NCBI GenBank assembly: GCA_002425705.1
Contig: DIMT01000010.1
Span: 27,023-91,022, forward strand
DNA from: Firmicutes bacterium UBA5559
Lineage (GTDB): Bacteria > Bacillota > Clostridia > Peptostreptococcales > Anaerovoracaceae
Direction of reading: 5' to 3'
Length of the DNA: 64,000 nt
The translations under genes were made by a program, and so were the position numbers. Shown here piece by piece: positions 24,648-33,435 of this stretch (position 1 is the first letter of the stretch; every line of letters begins with the position of its first letter). The notes beneath the pieces were generated by a model, which was not told the origin of the DNA, did not search any database, and saw only the letters and a program-made list of their open reading frames with translations.

Positions 24648-25613
24648 ATGGAGAGAAATCCGAAAGTCAGTGTTTGCTGCGTTACCTTTAATCATGAGAA
24701 TTATATTGCTGATGCAATAGAGAGCTTTCTGATGCAGAAAACATTTTTCCCCTTTGAAATCCTCATCCACGATGATGCTTCCACCGATCGAACACCCTTG
24801 ATCATTCGGGAGTATGAAATGCGATACCCTGGACTGATCAAGGCAGTCTACCAGAAGGATAACCAATATTCCAGAGGGGAGCGGGTTTCCCGCTTCCTTC
24901 TGGAAAAGGCAAAGGGCCGTTATATCGCCATGTGTGAGGGAGATGATTACTGGACAGATTCGGGAAAGCTTCAACTTCAAGTGGAATATATGGATGCCCA
25001 TCCGGATTGTAGCCTGTGTGTTCATAGCGCTGCTCATGTGGACAAAGATAGCCGGTCATTGAAATCAAAGACCAGGCCTGCCCGTCGAAGCAGACGATTC
25101 TATACAGGAGAAGTCATTGAAGGAGGTGGCGGTCTGTTTCCGACCAACTCCTTTTTCTATCCAGCAATATTTGCAACATCCAGGCCGGAGTATTATTATA
25201 AATCACCGGTTGGAGATTATCCCCTGGCTATTTTTCTGGCCTCTCAGGGATATGTTTATTATATGGATCGGTTGATGTCCGCTTACCGGGTTGGAGTGGA
25301 GGGATCCTGGTCTTTTTGTACCCTTAGCTCCGAGAAAAAAATGAAAGAGCATTTCAGAAGGATGGAGGATATGCTGGAATCTGTCAATGAGGAGACGGCG
25401 CATCAATATGAAGAGGCCATCCAAAGAACCATAAGATTTAACAATTTTCGCCTGTTGCTCATGGAAGGAAACCTGAAAGATGCTCTATCCACCGGTTTTC
25501 GGGATTGCTTCAGAAAATTACCGTTGGAAAAAAGAGTAAAAATTTGTTTGCAGTCCTATTGCCCGACTGCTATCGAATTTATAGAAAAAAACAAAGCGAA
25601 GTGGTCGCCATGA
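24648..25613 (+). CDS. GT2-family glycosyltransferase
   Basis: 321 residues. KVSVCCVTFNHENYIADAI, LIHDDASTDRT and CEGDDYW are the GT-A fold motifs, the last carrying the DxD-type metal site. The ATG at 24648 is preceded by GGGGGTGG at about 7 bases; GTG at 24645 is a less likely alternative. It opens the second transferase/export gene run (24648-32176), and overlaps the flippase start by 4 bases. Confidence 0.87.
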   Translation: MERNPKVSVCCVTFNHENYIADAIESFLMQKTFFPFEILIHDDASTDRTPLIIREYEMRYPGLIKAVYQKDNQYSRGERVSRFLLEKAKGRYIAMCEGDDYWTDSGKLQLQVEYMDAHPDCSLCVHSAAHVDKDSRSLKSKTRPARRSRRFYTGEVIEGGGGLFPTNSFFYPAIFATSRPEYYYKSPVGDYPLAIFLASQGYVYYMDRLMSAYRVGVEGSWSFCTLSSEKKMKEHFRRMEDMLESVNEETAHQYEEAIQRTIRFNNFRLLLMEGNLKDALSTGFRDCFRKLPLEKRVKICLQSYCPTAIEFIEKNKAKWSP

Positions 25614-27091
25614 GAAGCGAAGCCATGAAATCCATCGTAATCATCAATCTTTTCTGGAAGCTGATGGAGCGAGGAGGAACCCAGGGAATCCAATTCATCG
25701 TGCAGATTATTCTGGCAAGACTTCTGTTGCCGGAGGAATACGGTATTATTGCGATTGTCACCATTTTCATCACCCTGGCGGGGATATTTGTGGACAGTGG
25801 ACTGAACACCGCCCTCATACAAAAGAAGAACGCGGATAAGGTGGACTTTTCTTCCGTTTTCTGGGTCGGATTAGCATTGGCTGCCTTACTCTATGGAATC
25901 CTGTTTATTGCTTCCCCTTTTCTGGCTGATTTTTTTGATCAGCCCGGGCTGACAGAAGTGGTTCGCATCCTGTCCATCACGTTGTTCCTCGGTGTATTTA
26001 ATTCCATCCAGCAGGCGGTAATAGCTATCCGAATGGAATTTAAAAAGCTGATGGTGGGAAGTATGGGCAGTGTTATCCTATCAGGAATCATCGGAGTCAT
26101 CATGGCCTTCATGGGATTTGGAATCTGGGCATTGGTCGGACAGCAAATTGCCTATCGATTTTTTGGTACATGGATTCTGCTGATTCTCGTGGACTGGAAG
26201 CCGTCCCTTGAATTTTCTTTCCATCGGTTTAAGAAACTTTATGGCTTTGGATGGAAACTGTTGGTCTCCTCCTTGATCAACACCCTGTATCACAATCTGA
26301 GAACCTTAATTATCGGAAAGCTTTACGATCCGGCTATGCTTGGATTCTATGACCGGGGAACAAGTTTTCCAGGATATATTATTACCAATATCAATGGTTC
26401 CATCCAAGCCGTCCTGTTTCCTGCGCTGGCCTCCTGCCAGGAGGATCGGGAACGGGTACGAAGCTTGATGCGACGTTCTGTGGTAACCAGTGCCTTTATT
26501 ATCTTCCCGATGATGGCAGGCCTGGCGGTGCTGGCAGAACCCTTGATTCTGGTTCTCCTGACCGATAAATGGCTGCCGGCGGTGCCCTTTCTCCAAATGG
26601 CCTGTGTCAGTTATGGGCTATGGCCGGTCCATACAGCCAACCTACAGGCAATCAATGCCTTAGGACGTAGCGATATATTTTTAAGATTAGAAATCATCAA
26701 GATGGTTATGGGGCTTTTAGTCCTGGGGATTTCTATCCCTTTTGGGATTTATCTTATAGCCTTTGGAGGTGTCATAAACGGCCTGATATCAACCTTTATC
26801 AACGCAGGACCCAATAAAAAACTATTAGGATACGGGTATCGGGATCAGCTGCGGGATATCGGACCTTCCCTGCTGTTATCCTTACTTATGGCAGGGATCG
26901 TCGGATTAGTCGGTTTCCTGGAGTTGGAGCCGCTGCCCCATCTGCTTATCGGAATATTAACCGGAATCCTTTCCTATACATTAATGGCAGCGCTGTTGAA
27001 ACTGGAATGCTATGTCTACCTTCTGAATACCCTGAAACAATTTTTTCAGAAACAAAAAGGAGGGGAGGATCATGATGGAATCAACCTGTAA
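25610..27091 (+). CDS. wzx: Lipid-linked oligosaccharide flippase (Wzx, MOP superfamily)
   Basis: 493 residues and about 12-14 hydrophobic segments. The N-terminal WKLMERGGTQGIQFIVQIILA and ARLLLPEEYG motif is typical of TuaB/Wzx-type polysaccharide exporters. It moves undecaprenyl-linked repeat units across the membrane for Wzy. The ATG at 25610 overlaps the preceding stop (ATGA). Its 3' end overlaps the ATP-grasp gene by 20 bases. Confidence 0.9.
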   Translation: MRSEAMKSIVIINLFWKLMERGGTQGIQFIVQIILARLLLPEEYGIIAIVTIFITLAGIFVDSGLNTALIQKKNADKVDFSSVFWVGLALAALLYGILFIASPFLADFFDQPGLTEVVRILSITLFLGVFNSIQQAVIAIRMEFKKLMVGSMGSVILSGIIGVIMAFMGFGIWALVGQQIAYRFFGTWILLILVDWKPSLEFSFHRFKKLYGFGWKLLVSSLINTLYHNLRTLIIGKLYDPAMLGFYDRGTSFPGYIITNINGSIQAVLFPALASCQEDRERVRSLMRRSVVTSAFIIFPMMAGLAVLAEPLILVLLTDKWLPAVPFLQMACVSYGLWPVHTANLQAINALGRSDIFLRLEIIKMVMGLLVLGISIPFGIYLIAFGGVINGLISTFINAGPNKKLLGYGYRDQLRDIGPSLLLSLLMAGIVGLVGFLELEPLPHLLIGILTGILSYTLMAALLKLECYVYLLNTLKQFFQKQKGGEDHDGINL

Positions 27092-28406
27092 TAAATCCGG
27101 CAAGATTCATGTTTTAATATTCCCTGCCGGTGCTGAAAACCGGATGGATATATACGATTCCCTAAGGCGTAATCGGGATTTGCAGGTTTATGGGGCATCC
27201 AGCAAGATCGATCACGCAAAATCGATATACCCTGCAGATCGTTATTATATTGGAAAACTGAATATTGCAGAGGAGGATTTTCTGGAAAATTTCAATTCAT
27301 TGATTAAACGATTCTCCATTGATCTTATCATCCCGACCCACGACACCGTAGCAGTGGCCCTTACCCGTTTGGCAGATCAAATTCAGGCAGGAATTGTTTG
27401 CTCTCCCTATGAGACTGCTCGAATAGCCGAAAACAAGAGGCTGACTGCTGAAGCTTTGACTCATGCAGACTACTATCCCCGATTCTATGATTCCCCCGAA
27501 GAGGTGGAGGAGTATCCAATTTTTTTAAAACCCTTCATCGGTGCAGGGAGCCGAAACACTTTTGTGGTAAAAGATTCAGCGGAGTTGGAGGGGATTTTGG
27601 AATTGAACCGGGATATGCTGATTTGTGAATACCTGCCGGGGGATGAGTATACGGTGGGATGCTTTACCAACCGGGAAGGCCATTTGCTCTTTGCGGGAGC
27701 AAGTACCCGGGAGAGGATTCTTGCCGGGCGTGCTTATCATAGCCAGCTGGCAGGGAATCAGGAAAAATTTCAGGCGATTGCAGATGATTTGAATAAACGC
27801 TTTGTTTTCCGCGGTGCCTGGTTCTTTCAGGTAAAAGAGGATCGGAAGGGCCAGCTGAAGCTTATGGAATTTTCTGTACGTCAAATCGGTGAGATGGCCC
27901 TATACCGTCAATTAGGAGTGAACTTTGCTGCCCTATCCGTCTATGATTCGATGGGGCAGGATGTTGAAATATTGTGCAATAATCTGGATTTGAGGTTGGA
28001 TTTGCGATTTACAAACTATTATTCCTTCCCCCACCAGTATGAAAGGGTTTATCTGGATGGGGATGCCTTTATCCGTGGAGATGGGCAAATGGATTCGGAG
28101 ACGATTCAATTCGCCTATCAGGCATTGGGAAGGGGTCAGAAAATAGTCTTGATCGTTCCGGGAGGAGAACCTGTCAGTCAGTGGCTGGGCCGTTATCCCA
28201 TCCACCCGGATCTCTTCTGTCAGGCAATCGATTCTTTTTCGGAAAATCAATGGATTTCCCAAATTCAACAGGAACAGAGCATTTTTGTCAGCCCCAGTCT
28301 GAAAAGAAGAAAATTAGTGAAGGAACAACGTGGGATTCCGGTGTTTGATCTGGATGGTATGGAGTGTCTGATTTGTTCTGCAGATGATCAAAGGAGGGAT
28401 TTGTGA
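27072..28406 (+). CDS. ATP-grasp domain protein of the polysaccharide locus
   Basis: 444 residues. Residues 1-110 look like a pre-ATP-grasp fold (IHVLIFPAGAENRMDIYDSL, DLIIPTHDTVAVAL). Residues about 115-300 show ATP-grasp features: ENKRLTAEAL, YPIFLKPFIGAGSRN with the binding lysine, ICEYLPGDEYTVG, and QLKLMEFSVRQIGE as the metal site. The ~140 C-terminal residues are unassigned. ATP-grasp enzymes join a carboxylate to an amine or thiol, so the protein might attach an amino acid or acyl group to an amino sugar made by the aminotransferase at 30039. That link is inference. GGAGGGGAGG precedes the start. Confidence 0.72.
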   Translation: MMESTCNKSGKIHVLIFPAGAENRMDIYDSLRRNRDLQVYGASSKIDHAKSIYPADRYYIGKLNIAEEDFLENFNSLIKRFSIDLIIPTHDTVAVALTRLADQIQAGIVCSPYETARIAENKRLTAEALTHADYYPRFYDSPEEVEEYPIFLKPFIGAGSRNTFVVKDSAELEGILELNRDMLICEYLPGDEYTVGCFTNREGHLLFAGASTRERILAGRAYHSQLAGNQEKFQAIADDLNKRFVFRGAWFFQVKEDRKGQLKLMEFSVRQIGEMALYRQLGVNFAALSVYDSMGQDVEILCNNLDLRLDLRFTNYYSFPHQYERVYLDGDAFIRGDGQMDSETIQFAYQALGRGQKIVLIVPGGEPVSQWLGRYPIHPDLFCQAIDSFSENQWISQIQQEQSIFVSPSLKRRKLVKEQRGIPVFDLDGMECLICSADDQRRDL

Positions 28407-29116
28407 TGAAGCTGGCTATCAATCAACCTTATTTCTTCCCTTATCTGGGCTACTTCAGTCTGATCAAGCAGACGGACCAGTTCATTCTGCTGGATGATAT
28501 CCAATACATCAAACAGGGATGGATCAGCAGAAATCGAATTCTGGCTCCCGAGGGAGGATGGCGATACATCCGGGTACCCATAGCCAAGTATCGTCAGACA
28601 GACATGATATCCCAGGTGCGGATCAGCAGCAATGAAGATTGGCGTGGAGAGCTCATCAAGCATTTGCAGTATTATAGAGGTAAAGCACCATATTTTAAGG
28701 AAACAATAGATGTGGCAGAAGAGGCTGTATCCATAGAGACGGGCAGTATCACCAAACTCAACGAGCATGTTCTGAAAGCCGTCTGCAACTATATCGGTAT
28801 TCCTTGCCATTTTCGTATTTTTTCTGAAATGGGATTAAAAGTACAGCATGCAGAAGCGCCGGATGAGGTTCCGCTAACCATCTGCCAGGCTTTGGGAGGT
28901 GTGGAGGAGTACTGGAATCTGGAGGGAGGGGCGGCCTTTTATGATCGCTCGAAATTCCAGCAAGCAGGAATCAGCATCATGTTTTTAAAGTCAAACCTCC
29001 CCGAATATCCTCAGATTCAAGGAGGGTTTGAGAAAGCATTATCCATTTTGGATGTCATGATGTTCAACGAACCGGCAAAGATTCGAGATATGCTGGATGA
29101 TTTTATCCTGATTTAA
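28406..29116 (+). CDS. WbqC-like family protein
   Basis: 236 residues matching the WbqC family: LAINQPYFFPYLGYF at the N-terminus, LLDDIQYIKQGWISRN, and NKxNEH-like ITKLNEHVLKAV, with FLKSNLPEYPQ near the C-terminus. Family members occur in O-antigen and capsule loci, often with DegT aminotransferases, and have been proposed to act on amino sugars; biochemical function is poorly defined. The ATG shares its A with the previous stop (TGATG) behind AGGAGG. GTG at 28403 is the alternative start. Confidence 0.8.
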   Translation: MKLAINQPYFFPYLGYFSLIKQTDQFILLDDIQYIKQGWISRNRILAPEGGWRYIRVPIAKYRQTDMISQVRISSNEDWRGELIKHLQYYRGKAPYFKETIDVAEEAVSIETGSITKLNEHVLKAVCNYIGIPCHFRIFSEMGLKVQHAEAPDEVPLTICQALGGVEEYWNLEGGAAFYDRSKFQQAGISIMFLKSNLPEYPQIQGGFEKALSILDVMMFNEPAKIRDMLDDFILI

Positions 29117-29141
29117 ATAGCTGTCAGTGGGAGGGAGTATC

Positions 29142-30002
29142 ATGAAAGGTATTATTCTTGCCGGCGGGAAGGGAACCCGCCTCTATCCGATGACGAAGAT
29201 CATGTCCAAGCAGCTGTTGCCGATTTATGACAAGCCGATGATTTATTACCCCCTATCGGTGTTGATGCTGGCAGGAATAAGACAGATCATGATCATATCC
29301 ACTTTGGAAGATACCCCTGCCTATCAACGGCTTTTGGGAGACGGGTCCAATCTGGGACTGAAGATTTCCTATAAGGTTCAGGAACGGCCCAGAGGATTGG
29401 CGGATGCATTTCTCATTGGAGAAGAGTTCATCGGAAATGACAAGGTGTGCCTGATTCTGGGAGACAACCTGTTTTATGGGCAAGATCTGACCAAACTGCT
29501 GAATCGGGCAAAAAAGAACGAAACGGGGGCAGTCATCTTCGGATATGAAGTGAAAGATCCAAGGGCTTACGGTGTCGTAGAAATCGACTGTGATTTCAAG
29601 GCGGTTTCCATTGAGGAAAAGCCCAAAAGCCCCAAGTCCAACCTGGCAGTGCCCGGCCTTTACTTTTATGACAACAAGGTGGTGCAAATCGCTAAAACCA
29701 TCAAACCTTCCAAAAGAGGAGAGCTGGAAATCACGGCGGTCAATAATGTTTATCTGGAGCATAATGAACTAAACGTACTGATCCTGGGTCGTGGAATGGC
29801 CTGGCTGGATACAGGTACCCCCTCCAGTATGCTGAAGGCCGCAGAATACATCGAAACCCTTCAGAGCAGGCAGGGCTTTTACATTGCCTGTCTGGAAGAA
29901 ATCGCGTGGCGCAGAGGGTTCATCAATGACGATCAACTCAGAGAAATCGGCGAGAGTCTGAAAATGACCGATTACGGCCAATATATCCTGTCGCTTCTGT
30001 AA
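29142..30002 (+). CDS. rfbA: Glucose-1-phosphate thymidylyltransferase
   Basis: 286 residues. MKGIILAGGKGTRLYPMT is the nucleotide-binding signature, followed by SKQLLPIYDKPMIYYPLS and ILGDNLFYG. It makes dTDP-glucose from dTTP and glucose-1-phosphate, feeding rfbB at 31163. The ATG at 29142 follows GGGAGGGAG. No rfbC or rfbD is present in the window, so dTDP-rhamnose is not the evident product. Confidence 0.95.
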   Translation: MKGIILAGGKGTRLYPMTKIMSKQLLPIYDKPMIYYPLSVLMLAGIRQIMIISTLEDTPAYQRLLGDGSNLGLKISYKVQERPRGLADAFLIGEEFIGNDKVCLILGDNLFYGQDLTKLLNRAKKNETGAVIFGYEVKDPRAYGVVEIDCDFKAVSIEEKPKSPKSNLAVPGLYFYDNKVVQIAKTIKPSKRGELEITAVNNVYLEHNELNVLILGRGMAWLDTGTPSSMLKAAEYIETLQSRQGFYIACLEEIAWRRGFINDDQLREIGESLKMTDYGQYILSLL

Positions 30003-30038
30003 AGGAAGCTCAAAGTACATGGGAAGGATGTGAAGAGG

Positions 30039-31157
30039 ATGGAAGAAAAGGGAAGAAAGATCATGGTGACCCGATCCTCTATGCCGGAGCTTCAGGAATA
30101 CATGGATGAGATCAAAGATATTTGGGAAAGCCGCCATCTGACCAATATGGGTCCCAAGCATCAGCGGCTGGAAGAAGAATTGGCCCTGTATCTGGGAGTG
30201 CCCTGTGTATCCCTGTTTTCCAGCGGTCATTCAGCCCTGGAATTTTTGATCAGCGCCCTGGGTCTGAAGGGAGAAGTGATTACAACGCCCTTCACCTTTG
30301 TGTCTACGGTCCATGCCATTGTTCGAAACGGTCTTCAGCCTGTTTTTTGTGATGTGGATCCGGAATCCTACACCATGGATCCCGACAAATTGGAAAAATT
30401 GATCACCAAGAGAACCTCAGCCATACTACCGGTTCACGTATACGGGAGTATCTGTGACCTGGAAAGGATGGATGACATCGCCACCCGCCATAACCTCCGC
30501 CTGATCTATGATGCCGCCCACGCCTTTGGGGTCCGGGTTAAGGGGAAGGGCATTGGATCCTTTGGCCATGCCTCGATTTTCAGTTTTCATGCCACGAAAG
30601 TCTTCCATACTATTGAAGGAGGAGCCGTTACCACCTCGGACAGGAGCCTGAAAGAAAAGCTGTTTTGCCTGAGGGATTTTGGCATCAGCGGGCCGGGAGC
30701 CATCGATTATGTGGGTGGAAACGGTAAGATGAATGAGTTTCAGGCCGCTATGGGCCTCTGCAATCTGCGTCATATTGATGGGGAAATGGAGAAGAGAAGA
30801 AAATCAGTAATGAAATACCGCCATCATTTAAGCGGGATTCCCGGAGTTCAGCTTCTGAAGGAACAGCCGGGGGTTGAAACCAATTACGCCTATTTCCCGG
30901 TGTTGATCCATAAGGAGATCTTCGGAAAATCAAGGGATGAAGTCTGCGACTCTCTGATGTCAGCTGATATTTTCCCGAGAAAATACTTTTGCCCGCTGGT
31001 CAGTGATCTGGGCTGCTATCAAGGTAAATTTGATTCCAGAAACACGCCCATTGCTCGCGGCATTGCGGAAAGGGTCCTCTGTCTGCCTCTGTACGCCGGT
31101 CTGGAAGAGGAGGATGTGGACCGGATCTGCAGAATTATTTTAAATGGGAAGGAGTAG
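30039..31157 (+). CDS. DegT/DnrJ/EryC1 sugar aminotransferase
   Basis: 372 residues of the PLP-dependent sugar aminotransferase family. Motifs: HLTNMGPKHQRLEEELA, FSSGHSALE, TTPFTFVSTVHAI, IYDAAHAFG, and SFHATKVFHTIEGGAV with the PLP lysine. With rfbA and rfbB flanking it, it probably converts dTDP-4-keto-6-deoxyglucose to a 4-amino sugar (VioA type); a 3-amino product would need an isomerase not seen here. Start uncertain: ATG 30039 is chosen behind GGAAGG, while GTG 30030 and ATG 30063 are alternatives. Confidence 0.85.
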   Translation: MEEKGRKIMVTRSSMPELQEYMDEIKDIWESRHLTNMGPKHQRLEEELALYLGVPCVSLFSSGHSALEFLISALGLKGEVITTPFTFVSTVHAIVRNGLQPVFCDVDPESYTMDPDKLEKLITKRTSAILPVHVYGSICDLERMDDIATRHNLRLIYDAAHAFGVRVKGKGIGSFGHASIFSFHATKVFHTIEGGAVTTSDRSLKEKLFCLRDFGISGPGAIDYVGGNGKMNEFQAAMGLCNLRHIDGEMEKRRKSVMKYRHHLSGIPGVQLLKEQPGVETNYAYFPVLIHKEIFGKSRDEVCDSLMSADIFPRKYFCPLVSDLGCYQGKFDSRNTPIARGIAERVLCLPLYAGLEEEDVDRICRIILNGKE

Positions 31158-31162
31158 GGACG

Positions 31163-32176
31163 ATGAAAAGATTGGTAACCGGAGGCGCCGGTTTTATCGG
31201 CAGTAATTACATTTATTACCTTCTGGACAAGTATCCGGAGGATCAGGTGGTTTGCCTGGATGCCCTGACTTATGCCGGGAACATTCATACCCTGCAGGAT
31301 GCGTTTGGGCGGCATAACTTTACCTTTGCCCTGGGGGACATCACCGACCGGGACTTTGTGGAAATGTTATTTGATGAGCATTCCTTTGACGAAGTCATCA
31401 ATTTTGCAGCGGAAAGCCACGTGGACCGGTCCATTGAGGACCCATCGGTATTTTTAAAAACCAATGTGCTGGGCACCCAGGTTCTGTTGGACACCTGCCG
31501 TAAAAAGGGAGTGCCTCGATATCACCAGGTTTCTACCGATGAAGTATATGGGGAGCTTCCCCTTGACAGGCCGGATTTGTTCTTCACAGAGGAAACTCCT
31601 ATTCGGACTTCTTCTCCTTATTCTGCCTCCAAGGCTTCTGCCGATCTTCTTGTTCAGGCCTACCACAGGACCTATGGTCTGCCAGTCACCATTTCCCGAT
31701 GCTCCAATAATTACGGTCCCTATCAGTTTCCGGAAAAACTGATTCCTCTGATGATTACAAGAGCTCTTGCGGATCAGCCCCTGCCGGTATATGGCAAGGG
31801 AGAAAATGTTCGGGATTGGATTTATGTGGAAGATCATTGCTCTGCGATAGACGGTATCCTTCGCTTGGGAACCCTTGGGGAGGTCTACAACGTGGGAGGT
31901 CACAATGAAAAGACCAATATCCATATCGTTCGGACGATTCTCGGGGAATTGGGAAAACCAGAGTCATTGATATCCTATGTGCCGGATCGGCTGGGACACG
32001 ATTTGAGATATGCCATCGACCCGGGGAAAATCCATCAGGCAATAGGATGGCTTCCAACGGTCTTTTTTGAAGAAGGAATCCGAAAAACCATTAAGTGGTA
32101 TTTGGATCATCCGGATTGGTGGGAGAACATCCTGAGTGGGGATTACAGGCAGGCTCAAGAATTGTTCAGCCGTTGA
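31163..32176 (+). CDS. rfbB: dTDP-glucose 4,6-dehydratase
   Basis: 337 residues. VTGGAGFIGSNY binds NAD, STDEVYG carries the catalytic Thr-Asp-Glu, and YSASKASADLL carries the Tyr-Lys pair; NNYGPYQFPEKLIP is also typical. It produces dTDP-4-keto-6-deoxyglucose. It lies 5 bases after the aminotransferase. Its 3' end overlaps the convergent LCP gene by 22 bases. Confidence 0.95.
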   Translation: MKRLVTGGAGFIGSNYIYYLLDKYPEDQVVCLDALTYAGNIHTLQDAFGRHNFTFALGDITDRDFVEMLFDEHSFDEVINFAAESHVDRSIEDPSVFLKTNVLGTQVLLDTCRKKGVPRYHQVSTDEVYGELPLDRPDLFFTEETPIRTSSPYSASKASADLLVQAYHRTYGLPVTISRCSNNYGPYQFPEKLIPLMITRALADQPLPVYGKGENVRDWIYVEDHCSAIDGILRLGTLGEVYNVGGHNEKTNIHIVRTILGELGKPESLISYVPDRLGHDLRYAIDPGKIHQAIGWLPTVFFEEGIRKTIKWYLDHPDWWENILSGDYRQAQELFSR

Positions 32177-33183
32177 AACTGAAAGGAATTATCCGGAACG
32201 GTCATGCCTTTTATTTCTATGCCGGGAGTTGCAAACTGATGGAATTTTTCGGCTGTATCCTGTAGATTTGGCAGAATCACACTTTGCCCGTCAAGCAAAC
32301 CGGATCGGTAGTCTCCACTGGCGGGAAGGGTCAGCATGAAGGTATCCAGCTTATCCATTTTATTGAATCGATATCCGTATGCCAGCAGATCCGAGATGCT
32401 GGCATCGCTTTTTATATACGGGAACATGGTGCTGATTAAACCAGCTCCCTCCTTGAAGCCTGTCCCCCGGATTTTAAGGGCGATCTGGGATAGGACATTT
32501 CGCTGCCGCTCGACTCGCTGAAAGTCCGAATTGCCCACATACCGAATCCGGGCATAGGCAAGGGCCTGGATACCATTGAGATTTTGTATTCCGGGTTCGT
32601 TGATATAGTATTGGGGGGTATTGACCATACAACGATTCATTTCGCTGATTTCGACATTCTGAATTTCGATGGGAATTCCGCCCAGTTGATCGATTACATG
32701 CTGAAAACCATTGAAATCGATGACGGCATAGTGGTCGATATCAATGTTCAGATTATATTTTAAAGTGCGGATCAGAAGGCTGGGACCTCCGTAGGCATAA
32801 GCGGCATTGATCTTTGCATATCCGCGTTCGGGGATATCCACGTATGTATCCCGTAATATGGAGGTGAGACGGACGGCACTGCTTGAAAAATCGATGGTTG
32901 CGATGATGATGGAATCTGTTCTTCCTCCGAAACCGGAACTGCGGTCATCAATGCCCATGAGGAGAATACTCATAGACCTTTCCGATTCCTTGGGGGGAAG
33001 GATTTCCTTATTGGCAGCAGCCATGACCATCTCTGGTTCCGTTAACTTTTTAATTTCAGATCGGGTGGATTCTTCAAAGGGTCGATGCTGCAATAGAGTT
33101 GCAATGGTAATGATTAATACAGTAGAGGCTAGAAGGAAAATCCATCTCCTGGGTTTTCTTTTCATTAAGTCAATGAACATCAT
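32155..33183 (-). CDS. LytR-CpsA-Psr (LCP) family glycopolymer transferase
   Basis: 342 residues, single membrane anchor near the N-terminus (WIFLLASTVLIITIATLL), then the LCP domain: LLMGIDDR, GRTDSIIIATID, SILRDTYVDIPE, KINAAYAYGG and YARIRYVGNSDFQRVERQ, containing the arginines and aspartates that bind the polyprenyl pyrophosphate. LCP enzymes move lipid-linked polymers onto peptidoglycan, so this is the likely wall ligase for the polysaccharide. The start at 33183 follows GGAGGAGGGG; a TATAAT sits at 33249-33244 on this strand. It is the only polysaccharide gene on the minus strand. Confidence 0.9.
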   Translation of the reverse strand: MMFIDLMKRKPRRWIFLLASTVLIITIATLLQHRPFEESTRSEIKKLTEPEMVMAAANKEILPPKESERSMSILLMGIDDRSSGFGGRTDSIIIATIDFSSSAVRLTSILRDTYVDIPERGYAKINAAYAYGGPSLLIRTLKYNLNIDIDHYAVIDFNGFQHVIDQLGGIPIEIQNVEISEMNRCMVNTPQYYINEPGIQNLNGIQALAYARIRYVGNSDFQRVERQRNVLSQIALKIRGTGFKEGAGLISTMFPYIKSDASISDLLAYGYRFNKMDKLDTFMLTLPASGDYRSGLLDGQSVILPNLQDTAEKFHQFATPGIEIKGMTVPDNSFQFQRLNNS

Positions 33184-33435
33184 GCTCCCCTCCTCCCAGC
33201 GATAGGTTGAATGCCAGACTCCTTTCAGCCTTTCTTTTATAACATTATACACCATCGAAAGGAATGGGATTTCACAACTTTTTATACATATTAAGGGAAT
33301 TTTCGAGTAATGTAATGATTGCTGTCATTTTCAGATATCCCGTGTAGAAGCTTAGTGTTATTAGTAGAAGGATTGTAAGAATATCCGCCGGAATTTGAGA
33401 TATATTGTATATAAGAAAAGACTGGGGGTGAGGTC

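Noticed and set aside
29142..32176. dTDP-L-rhamnose pathway
   Set aside because: Only rfbA and rfbB are present; rfbC and rfbD are missing and an aminotransferase lies between, so an amino sugar is more likely.
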